Below, piece after piece: positions 57,234 through 64,000 of a stretch of DNA of 64,000 bases. A program made the position numbers and the translations under genes. The DNA is taken from positions 1 through 64,000 of the forward strand of contig NZ_AOCN01000007.1 in NCBI RefSeq assembly GCF_000350525.1, written 5' to 3'. The notes below the pieces were generated by a model. The model did not search any database. It worked only from the letters and a program-made list of their open reading frames with translations, and was not told where the DNA came from. This DNA comes from Leucobacter salsicius M1-8. Its GTDB lineage: Bacteria > Actinomycetota > Actinomycetes > Actinomycetales > Microbacteriaceae. The stretch's first letter is position 1, and each line of letters opens with the position of its first letter.

Positions 57234-58790
57234 ATGACCGCCGAAATTTCGATGCGCGGCATCACTAAACGTTTCCCCGGCGTACTCGCCGACGACAACG
57301 TCGACTTCGAGGTCGAGACCGGCGAGATTCACGCCCTCATGGGTGAGAACGGCGCTGGCAAGTCGATCCTGATGTCGCAGCTCGCTGGCGTGTATCAGCC
57401 CGACGAGGGCGAGATCTATATTCGTGGCGAGAAGGTCCACTTCAGCTCGCCGCAGGGCGCCATCGATGCCGGTATCGGCATGGTGTTCCAGTCCTTCAAG
57501 CTTTTCCCGTCGCTCACGATCGCCGAAAACGTGGTGTTTCGCAACGAGCCGACGAAGTACGGTCTAATCGACCGTAAGGCAGCCAACGAGCGCGTGCGCG
57601 AGATTGCGGACCGTTACGGCCTCTCGCTCGACCCCACTGCGCGCGTGAGCTCGGTTCCCGTTGGTGTGCTGCAGCGCGTCGAGATCGTCAAGGCTCTGTA
57701 CCGCGATGCCCGCGTGCTGATCCTCGATGAGCCCACCGCCGTGCTCACCCCGCAGGAGACCGAGAATCTGTTCGACGTGCTGCGCGCCCTCAAGGCCGAT
57801 GGCCGCACGATCATTCTCATCACGCACAAGCTCAACGAGGTCATGGCGATCTCCGACCGCGTCACCGTGCTACGCGACGGCCGCAATGTGGCCCAGCTCG
57901 TCACCGCCGACAGCTCCCCTGCCGAGATCACCCGCCACATGACCGGCCGTGACGTCGACCTGTCGACGCCGCCGCCCGCACTTGCGCCGGGCGAGATCAT
58001 CCTCGACGTCGACCGCGTCACCGTGCAGGATTCCCCCGGCGACCGCCCCAACGTCGACAATGCGTCCCTGCAGGTGCGGGCCGGCGAGGTCGTCGGCATC
58101 GCCGGTGTGGCAGGCAACGGCCAGGTCGAACTCGCTGAGGCGATCATTGGCATGCGGTCCACCGCCAGCGGATCGGTCACTCTCAAGGGCAACAACCTGT
58201 CGAAGAATTCGATCGCGCAGCGCCGCGACGCCGGCATCGCCTACGTGCCCGAGGACCGGCACGGAGTCGGCAGCGCCGGCACAGCCACGGCCGTCGATAA
58301 CCTCGCTCTCGGCCATCACCGCGCGGCCCCGATCCTGCAGCGCGGTCTGCTCTCGCGGGGTGCGATGCTCGAGCATGCCCAGCGCCTCATCAAGCGCTTC
58401 GGAGTCAAGATCGCGAGCCCCGCGACCCCCGTGGGCACGTTGTCGGGTGGCAATCTGCAGAAGGTCGTCGTCGCCCGCGAGCTCGACTACGGCTCCCCGC
58501 TGCTCATCGCTGAGCAGCCCACGCGCGGCGTCGACGTCGGTGCGATCGAGTCGATTCACCGCGAGCTGTGCGAGTACCGTGACGGCGGCGGCGCGCTGCT
58601 GCTGATCTCTGCCGAGCTGAGCGAGATCATGTCGCTCTCCTCGCGCATCCTCGTCATGTTTGAAGGCCGCATCGCCGCCGAGCTGCCCAAGGAAGAGGCC
58701 ACCGAGGCGCTCCTCGGTCTGTACATGGCGGGCCACAAGCCCGAGCCCCAGCACCGTCCGGGTGCCCTCGCGAACGGAGACGCACGATGA
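57234..58790 (+). CDS. Nucleoside ABC importer, double ATPase
   Basis: 518 residues with two ATPase domains of the ribose/nucleoside type. Domain 1: GENGAGKSILMSQLAGVYQ (Walker A with Ile where Thr is usual), VPVGVLQRVEIVKAL (signature region) and VLILDEPTAVLTPQE. Domain 2: GVAGNGQVELAEAIIG (degenerate Walker A, normal for this family), LSGGNLQKVVVAREL and LLIAEQPTRGVDVGA. It energises the two permeases encoded downstream; its stop overlaps the next start by 4 bases. Confidence 0.93.
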   Translation: MTAEISMRGITKRFPGVLADDNVDFEVETGEIHALMGENGAGKSILMSQLAGVYQPDEGEIYIRGEKVHFSSPQGAIDAGIGMVFQSFKLFPSLTIAENVVFRNEPTKYGLIDRKAANERVREIADRYGLSLDPTARVSSVPVGVLQRVEIVKALYRDARVLILDEPTAVLTPQETENLFDVLRALKADGRTIILITHKLNEVMAISDRVTVLRDGRNVAQLVTADSSPAEITRHMTGRDVDLSTPPPALAPGEIILDVDRVTVQDSPGDRPNVDNASLQVRAGEVVGIAGVAGNGQVELAEAIIGMRSTASGSVTLKGNNLSKNSIAQRRDAGIAYVPEDRHGVGSAGTATAVDNLALGHHRAAPILQRGLLSRGAMLEHAQRLIKRFGVKIASPATPVGTLSGGNLQKVVVARELDYGSPLLIAEQPTRGVDVGAIESIHRELCEYRDGGGALLLISAELSEIMSLSSRILVMFEGRIAAELPKEEATEALLGLYMAGHKPEPQHRPGALANGDAR

Positions 58791-60001
58791 AACAGCTCAC
58801 CTCAGTGGGCCGTTGGTTCGCTGGCCCCATCCCCATTTCGGTGGTGCTTGCCCTCGTCATTGGCGCGTGCTTCATGCTCATCGCCGGCGTCGACCCGTTC
58901 ACCGGCTACGTGGCAATGTTCCAGGGCTCGTTCGGCACGGGCCCCGGCATCGCCACCACCATCACGCGTGCGATCCCGATCATCGGCATCGGCCTCGCGC
59001 TCGCCATAGCCTTCCGCGCCGGCGTACTCAACCTGGGCACCGAGGGCCAGGCTGGCCTCGGTGCGCTCGCGGGCGGCATCGTCGCGATCTACGTGCCCGG
59101 CCCCGCGCTGCTCATCCTGCCGCTCGCGTTCATCGCCGCGATCGCCGCTGGCGCCGCCTGGGGAATGATCGCCGCACTGCTTGAGAACCGCATGGGCGTG
59201 CCGATCCTGCTCTCCTCACTGCTCATGAACTACCCCGCACGCTTCTTCTCGTCGTGGCTCATCAGATTCAAGCTCGATGAGCCCGCGTCCGATCTCATCG
59301 CGAGCGAGCAGGTGCGCCCCGAGGTGCAGCTGTCGATGCTGGTGCCCCGCGACTCGGCGTTCGCCGAGACCCTGCGCAACACGTTTGGCCCCACGAACCC
59401 GATCACCTCGGTGCTCACGAGCGTCAACTGGTCGCTCGTCGTACTCATCGTTGTGCTGCTCGGCGTCATTTTCATGAACCAGCGCACCCGCTTCGGCTTT
59501 GAGTCGGGCGTCAGCGGCCAGAACGCCGAGTTCGCCCGCTACAGCGGCGTGAAGCCCGCCCCGCTCGTCACCCGCACGATGGCGTTCTCGGGCGGCCTCG
59601 CCGGCATGTTCGGCATGATGCTCGTCATCGGCGCACCGTCCACGCGCCTGCTCGAGGGCTACATCGTGCAGACGAACTACGCGTGGACCGCGCTGCTCGT
59701 GACGCTGCTCGCCCTCTACCGCCCGGTGGGAACCGCGATTGCTGGTCTCTTCTTCGCCGCGATCATGGTGGGCAGTGACGCGATGGGCCGCGAGCTGGGC
59801 CTGTCGCCCCAGATTTCCGCGGTCATTCAGGCACTCGTCATCATTCTGCTCGCTTTCCGCGTAGGCCTGCCCAACATGCGCAAGAAGCGTGGCGATGCGG
59901 GCAATGATCCGGATCGCGAAGCCCCGCCCCTCCCCGAGCCCGCGAGCCCGGCTGCGGCCGCAAGCCCCGAGTCCCCCGCATCGAAGGAGTCCGCACGATG
60001 A
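58787..60001 (+). CDS. Nucleoside ABC importer permease 1 (BPD_transp_2)
   Basis: 404 residues, about 9-10 TMs, with the BPD_transp_2 core (RAGVLNLGTEGQAGLGALAGG, about 80; SGGLAGMFGMMLVIG). A Pro/Ala/Ser-rich cytoplasmic tail of about 35 residues follows the last TM. Homologues are the YufP-like subunits. Translationally coupled to both neighbours by 4-base overlaps. Confidence 0.93.
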   Translation: MKQLTSVGRWFAGPIPISVVLALVIGACFMLIAGVDPFTGYVAMFQGSFGTGPGIATTITRAIPIIGIGLALAIAFRAGVLNLGTEGQAGLGALAGGIVAIYVPGPALLILPLAFIAAIAAGAAWGMIAALLENRMGVPILLSSLLMNYPARFFSSWLIRFKLDEPASDLIASEQVRPEVQLSMLVPRDSAFAETLRNTFGPTNPITSVLTSVNWSLVVLIVVLLGVIFMNQRTRFGFESGVSGQNAEFARYSGVKPAPLVTRTMAFSGGLAGMFGMMLVIGAPSTRLLEGYIVQTNYAWTALLVTLLALYRPVGTAIAGLFFAAIMVGSDAMGRELGLSPQISAVIQALVIILLAFRVGLPNMRKKRGDAGNDPDREAPPLPEPASPAAAASPESPASKESAR

Positions 60002-60912
60002 GCTTCCTCGATATGTTCAATGAGGATCTCTTTACGACGATCCTGAGCGCACTGATCCCGATTCTGCTCGCCGCACTGGGCGGCATGATTGCCGAGCGCG
60101 CGGGTATCTTCAACATCGGCCTCGAAGGCATGATCCTGATCGGCGCGTTCTGCGGCGTCGCGGCGTCGTTCTTTACCCACAACTGGGTGATGGGCGTGCT
60201 TGCAGCAATGCTGGCGGGTGCCCTGTTCTCGGTGATTCTGGGCTACGGCGCGGTGTACCGCAAGGGCGACCCGATCGTGCTCGCCATCGCCATGAACATT
60301 CTGGCCGTGGGCATGACGAGCTTCCTGCTCGTCGCGATCTTTGACGTGCAGGGTGTATTCCAGGATCCCGGCATCGTGGGCATCCCCAAGTGGGAGATTC
60401 CGTTCCTCTCTGATATTCCGGTGCTGGGTGCGCTGTTCTCGCTCACCCCGCTCGGCTATCTCGCGCTGCTGCTCGTGCCGGCGCTCTGGATCATGCTGTT
60501 TCGCATGCCGATCGGCATGCGCCTGCGTGGCGTCGGCGAGCGTCCGCTCGCCGCGGCCACCCTCGGCGTGAAGCCCGAGCGTTACCAGCTCGGCGCTGTG
60601 ATCGCCTCGGGCGCTCTCGCGGGCCTCGGTGGCGCCCAGCTCGCGCTCGGCAACGTCGTGTTGTTCACCGAGAACATGTCGGCCGGCCGCGGCTGGATCG
60701 CCGTCGTCGCGGTCATGCTCGCGCGGGCACACCCCGTCGGCGTGCTCGGAGCAGCCGTGCTGTTTGGCTTTGCTGACGCCATCGGGTTCAGGCTGCAGAT
60801 CTTTGGCTTGCCGCCGCAGCTCACCGACGCAGCCCCCTACGTGGTGACGCTGCTGGTGCTCATCTTCACGAGCCGTCGGTTCCGCAAGCCCCGTGAGGCG
60901 GCGCTCGCGTGA
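59998..60912 (+). CDS. Nucleoside ABC importer permease 2 (BPD_transp_2)
   Basis: 304 residues, about 8-9 TMs. LGGMIAERAGIFNIGLEGMI near the start and LGNVVLFTENMSAGRGWIAV are the YufQ-like signatures. It pairs with permease 1 to form the membrane channel. It overlaps permease 1 and the cupin gene by 4 bases each. Confidence 0.93.
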   Translation: MSFLDMFNEDLFTTILSALIPILLAALGGMIAERAGIFNIGLEGMILIGAFCGVAASFFTHNWVMGVLAAMLAGALFSVILGYGAVYRKGDPIVLAIAMNILAVGMTSFLLVAIFDVQGVFQDPGIVGIPKWEIPFLSDIPVLGALFSLTPLGYLALLLVPALWIMLFRMPIGMRLRGVGERPLAAATLGVKPERYQLGAVIASGALAGLGGAQLALGNVVLFTENMSAGRGWIAVVAVMLARAHPVGVLGAAVLFGFADAIGFRLQIFGLPPQLTDAAPYVVTLLVLIFTSRRFRKPREAALA

Positions 60913-61406
60913 TCGAGGATTCGGCAGTGACATCATCCGGTAGCGCGCCACTACCCGCCGAGGCAGCACGCCTGGTCGAGCTCTTGGGGCTCGAGCCACT
61001 CGAGCATGAGGGCGGACTGTTTCGCCAGATGCATCTCGACGAGCACTCCAGTGCGATTTACTACCTGCTCGCCGACCCCGATTTCTCGGGGCTGCACGCA
61101 CTTGGGTCGGTCGAGGTGTACCACTGGTACGCGGGCGCCCCGCTCCAGCTGCTGCTGTTGCACCCCGATGGACGGGTCGAGGAGCCCGTCCTCGGACCCG
61201 ACCTCGCGGCGGGGCAACGCCCCCAGCTGGTCGTAGGGCCCGGTGTCATGCAGGGTTCGAGTTCCTCTGGTTCGTGGAGCCTCGTCGGCACCACGATGTC
61301 CCCTCCATTCGACTGGAATGGCTTCGAGTTGGGCGACCGTGAGGCGCTGCAGCTACGGTACCCGCACGCCGCCGACCGGATCACGGAACTCACCAGAATC
61401 CCCTGA
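60909..61406 (+). CDS. Cupin_5 (DUF985)-family protein
   Basis: 165 residues with the DUF985 cupin pattern: EGGLFRQMHLDEHSSAIYYL (about 33-52), SVEVYHWYAGAPLQLLLLH and VVGPGVMQGSSSSGSWSLVG. The family binds small sugar-like ligands with no agreed function. GTG start inside the permease stop; it completes the operon, suggesting a role in handling the imported compound or its sugar. Confidence 0.82.
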   Translation: MIEDSAVTSSGSAPLPAEAARLVELLGLEPLEHEGGLFRQMHLDEHSSAIYYLLADPDFSGLHALGSVEVYHWYAGAPLQLLLLHPDGRVEEPVLGPDLAAGQRPQLVVGPGVMQGSSSSGSWSLVGTTMSPPFDWNGFELGDREALQLRYPHAADRITELTRIP

Positions 61407-61415
61407 GTGAACACC

Positions 61416-61439
61416 ACAACTGTTGCCGATGACAGTTGT
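61416..61439 (+). promoter_or_regulatory. Inverted repeat, candidate TetR operator
   Basis: ACAACTGT (61416-61423), 8-base spacer, ACAGTTGT (61432-61439), perfect arms, 39 bases before the TetR ATG and just after the cupin stop. Typical operator geometry for autoregulation; inferred. Confidence 0.5.
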
Positions 61440-61477
61440 AGCTTCGATACATCAGGTTGCGGCGTTATGGTTAGTGC

Positions 61478-62059
61478 ATGACCGACGCAAGAATTGTTCG
61501 CACCCGCGCATCGTTGCGCTCAGCGATCCTCGAACTCGCCTCCCAGAAGCCCGTCACTGAGATCACCGTTTCAGAGCTTGCAGCAGCTGCTGACATCAAT
61601 CGTGTCACGTTCTACAAGCACTACGCGAGCCCGGCGGAGGCGCTGGGCGAGGCCTTGCAAAGCGAGCTAGACCTTACGCGCGAGGCAGTTCTCGCTCGGC
61701 AGGAAGAGGGCAGCTGCAATAGCCCCGACGCACTCGTGCACGGTCTCGATCTGATTCTCGAACACGTGTCGCGGCACCATCGCCTGTACGAACTCAGCGT
61801 TTCGGCGAAGGACGACGGCGCGGTGCCCTGGGCACTCAGCGAACATTTCGCCGCCACCATCAAGATGTTCCTTGAGAAGCGGGCCGCCGATCTTCACTGC
61901 ACTGGCGACTATGACATCGATATCGTCTCGGGCTTCTTTGGCGCAGGTCTCGTCGGTGCGGTGTACACCTGGCTGCAGTCCGGGGAAACCGACACCACGG
62001 TACTCGTTGCCTCGGTCACCAGAATTCTTCCCGACTGGTGGTTCCCCCAGAAAGACTGA
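61478..62059 (+). CDS. TetR/AcrR-family transcriptional regulator
   Basis: 193 residues. HTH at about 8-52 (ASLRSAILELASQKPVTEIT; AAAADINRVTFYKHYASPAE) followed by a helical ligand-binding domain (TetR_C-like: DLILEHVSRHHRLYELSVSA; FFGAGLVGAVYTWL). It may control its own gene and perhaps the mtnA operon or the neighbouring CPBP gene. The ligand is unknown. Confidence 0.9.
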   Translation: MTDARIVRTRASLRSAILELASQKPVTEITVSELAAAADINRVTFYKHYASPAEALGEALQSELDLTREAVLARQEEGSCNSPDALVHGLDLILEHVSRHHRLYELSVSAKDDGAVPWALSEHFAATIKMFLEKRAADLHCTGDYDIDIVSGFFGAGLVGAVYTWLQSGETDTTVLVASVTRILPDWWFPQKD

Positions 62060-62092
62060 TCCGGGGTACGGGGACAGCCCGGGAGAGCGCGC

Positions 62093-63058
62093 CTAGGAAA
62101 GCTCCGGCTGCTTGGCAAACTGCCGAGTAAGGGCGAGCACCGCAATGACGACCGCCACGACGATCCAACCCGCCGCACCCACAACGCTGGCGAGTTCGGG
62201 GCGAAGCTCTCCTCCCGCCGCCACAAAGAGCAGTGTCACGTTGCCCACGGCGTTGAGGGCGCCGTGCGCAAAGACCGCTGGCCACACTGATCCAGTGCGC
62301 AGCCGAAGCCACCCGAACAGCACGCCCCAGAGCACACAGTTCACCGTCATCAGGGCCACTCCCCGCCAGTCGAACAGGCCATAGTTGTGGCCGAGCAGAG
62401 TGAGGGGCGCGTGCCAGACGCCCCAGATCGCGCCGCTCAGTGCGAGCGCGGGCCAGGTGCCGAGCGGGCGCAGGGCAGGCAATAACCAGCCGCGCCACCC
62501 GAGTTCTTCGCCCAGGGCAAGCAATGAATTGAGCACCGCGCCGAGCGGCAGCATCGCCAGTTGAATCGCGATCAGCAGCGCGGGTGGGGGCAGAATTCCC
62601 GGGTCCATGCCGTCTGGCAGGGCGGCCTCATTGAGGGCCGCGAAGCCCGAGAAGTTCACGAGATCTAGGGTGACCCAACCCGCGAGTGCAGCGACCCCGA
62701 CGGTCACAAACCCGATTGCCAGGGTGCCAAAGAGTGCCGCGACCGTCATCCACACCACGCGCTTCGCTGGCCGCAGCGGCCACAGGCCGAGAAAGCGCGC
62801 GCGAGCCGTGCGGGGCGTGCGAGCCAGAAACACGACCACCAGCGCCGCGATCCCGGGGGTGAGCATCATCACGGGAGCGAGCAGCCCTGCGAGCAATGGA
62901 GTACTCGCCGCTGCGGGGTCAGCCTGCCACAGGGGCATCGTGACGAGCCAGGCAAGCCCGTAGGCGAGTCCCACGAACAGCGCGACCGCGAGCCAGGGCA
63001 CCCGCTGAAGGCGCGTTGTCTGGGCGGGAGCGTTCGGGTCGGTGGTCTGATGCGTCAT
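62093..63058 (-). CDS. CPBP-family intramembrane glutamic endopeptidase
   Basis: 321 residues, 7-8 TMs. Core motifs are intact: GEELGWRGWLLPALRPLG (EExxxR, about 190), GAIWGVWHAPLTLLGHNYG (HxxN region) and VFAHGALNAVGNVTLLF (last His). It ends with RQFAKQPELS. Substrate unknown. Its ATG overlaps the stop of the upstream DUF1648 gene by 4 bases, so the two are coupled. Confidence 0.88.
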   Translation of the reverse strand: MTHQTTDPNAPAQTTRLQRVPWLAVALFVGLAYGLAWLVTMPLWQADPAAASTPLLAGLLAPVMMLTPGIAALVVVFLARTPRTARARFLGLWPLRPAKRVVWMTVAALFGTLAIGFVTVGVAALAGWVTLDLVNFSGFAALNEAALPDGMDPGILPPPALLIAIQLAMLPLGAVLNSLLALGEELGWRGWLLPALRPLGTWPALALSGAIWGVWHAPLTLLGHNYGLFDWRGVALMTVNCVLWGVLFGWLRLRTGSVWPAVFAHGALNAVGNVTLLFVAAGGELRPELASVVGAAGWIVVAVVIAVLALTRQFAKQPELS

Positions 63059-64000
63059 GATTCTTCCCCTGCGTTATTACTGTGACTCGCGTAAGTTTCG
63101 AGCAGCCCCGCCGCGGTCTCGGAGTCGTCCACCGTCAAGGCGAAAATACGGCCATCTCGTCGCGAAATGATGAGCCCTTCCCCCGAGCGCATCACGAGAC
63201 CGAACCGACCGGGTGCCCACCGCATTCCCCACCCGCCGAAATCACCGAGGGGCGAGATGTGGCTGCTCGCGGCGTGTGCCACGTCAGCAGCGGGGACGCG
63301 AAACACGGGCCAGCCCGCCACCGACCGGGCTTCGAGTCCGGCAACGTCGATGCGCACGCGAAACCACAGCGAGCAGGTGCTGAGCAGCAAGACGAGCGCG
63401 GTCACTCCCGTCATGATCCAGGTCGCGATGGGCTCCGTCTGCGCAATCCAAGCCGTGACCGTACCCATCGCGAGTGCAGCCAGAGCCACGCCCAACACGA
63501 TGATCAAGCTTCGAGACGGTCGCACCGTGCCCACCCACACCGCGCGTTCAGTTGTCGCGAGCGGCACAGCGTCGGCGGGGGCACCTTCCCCGCCCGAGAT
63601 GTATACCTTGGGTTGCACGAAGTACCCGACTGCTCCCAGCCCGATCCCAATGCCGAATGCGAGTCCCAGGGCCCCGCCAATACTCCCCGCGTCGCGCGCG
63701 TCCGCGAGCCCCAGCTGCATGTGAGTACTGAGCACCCCCATGAGTGAAATGCTGACGGAGAGCCCGAGTGACATCGCAGCGAGGAGGCGATTGAGGGCTG
63801 ACCACACTGCAATCGAACCCTTACCCGACCCAAACACCGCGAGCGACCCGATGAGCAGTCCCAGCCCGCCGCTCAAGCCGCCCACCATGGCAATGTTGAC
63901 GCCCGCACTCATAAAGCTGGTGGGCTCGTCTCCCGACCACTGGGTAGCAATCGGGTTGGGAGTGAACGGTAGCCACGTGATGAGCAGAATGGTCGCGGTG
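63055..64000 (-). CDS. DUF1648-containing membrane protein, partial (runs off the right edge)
   Basis: The frame stays open from 64000 through 63912 and reads TWLPFTPNPIATQWSGDEPT, a DUF1648 match (LP.PIPTHW.G-type), so the ATG at 63912 is internal and the N-terminus lies outside the window. Five TMs are visible (IAMVGGLSGGLGLLIGSLAV; LLAAMSLGLSVSISLMGVL; GGALGLAFGIGIGLGAVGYF; LIIVLGVALAALAMGTVTA; WIMTGVTALVLLLSTC), then a soluble C-terminal PH-like region (SVAGWPVFRVPAADVAHA; LIISRRDGRIFALTVDD). Function unknown. Confidence 0.78.
   Translation of the reverse strand, partial: TATILLITWLPFTPNPIATQWSGDEPTSFMSAGVNIAMVGGLSGGLGLLIGSLAVFGSGKGSIAVWSALNRLLAAMSLGLSVSISLMGVLSTHMQLGLADARDAGSIGGALGLAFGIGIGLGAVGYFVQPKVYISGGEGAPADAVPLATTERAVWVGTVRPSRSLIIVLGVALAALAMGTVTAWIAQTEPIATWIMTGVTALVLLLSTCSLWFRVRIDVAGLEARSVAGWPVFRVPAADVAHAASSHISPLGDFGGWGMRWAPGRFGLVMRSGEGLIISRRDGRIFALTVDDSETAAGLLETYASHSNNAGEES

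Overview
The window reads as chromosome from a high-GC Gram-positive actinobacterium, most likely Microbacteriaceae and plausibly Leucobacter-like. The evidence is high GC in third codon positions, frequent GTG/TTG starts, lipoproteins with actinobacterial lipoboxes, a DUF4245 protein, an LAxTG-type cell-wall anchor, a class II FBPase/class II aldolase pair, and families typical of actinobacteria (DUF2695, DUF6264). The genus is inference; no 16S or other marker is present.

Layout. 1-1.43 kb is the scarred edge of an integrated element: an IS3-family element (cut by the window edge) sits in a tyrosine integrase gene that abuts tRNA-Pro(CGG). 1.5-5.5 kb holds a maltokinase-cap-like protein, typA and a Bcr/CflA efflux pump. 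5.6-17.8 kb is two tandem paralogous peptide-type ABC importers on the minus strand (each with a binding lipoprotein, two permeases and one double ATPase), the first trailing a thiolase. 18-31.5 kb is a patchwork: a CPBP protease, an anchored membrane protein, an APH-like kinase, a small alarmone synthetase, hydrolases, an ABC-F protein, a CNNM/CBS pair behind a structured leader, a PhnA zinc ribbon, a tocopherol-cyclase-like protein, a broken CrtA-like gene and an alpha/beta-hydrolase that has lost its catalytic residues. 31.7-47.5 kb is mostly housekeeping: ychF, rmuC, glpX-fba, a GPH transporter with a PLP decarboxylase, ispH, xseA-xseB, a DUF4245 protein, carbonic anhydrase and fumC. 47.6-50.5 kb is one large secreted Ig-repeat surface protein interrupted by a frameshift. 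50.6-54.7 kb has a CynX-type MFS, an orphan AbiEi-like protein between two copies of a 70-bp palindromic repeat, and PhoH. 55-61.4 kb is an mtnA-headed operon encoding a BMP-type nucleoside ABC importer and a cupin, followed by a TetR regulator. The right edge holds a CPBP protease and a DUF1648 membrane protein that runs out of the window.

Coupled functions. The two Opp/Dpp importers share architecture and probably arose by duplication. glpX and fba are divergent neighbours that both act at fructose-1,6-bisphosphate. mtnA with a nucleoside-type importer suggests salvage of methylthioadenosine-derived or related sugars. Three genes (DUF4287, CrtA-like, Ig-repeat) are each split by an apparent single-base indel, so either the assembly has residual indel errors or these genes are decaying.
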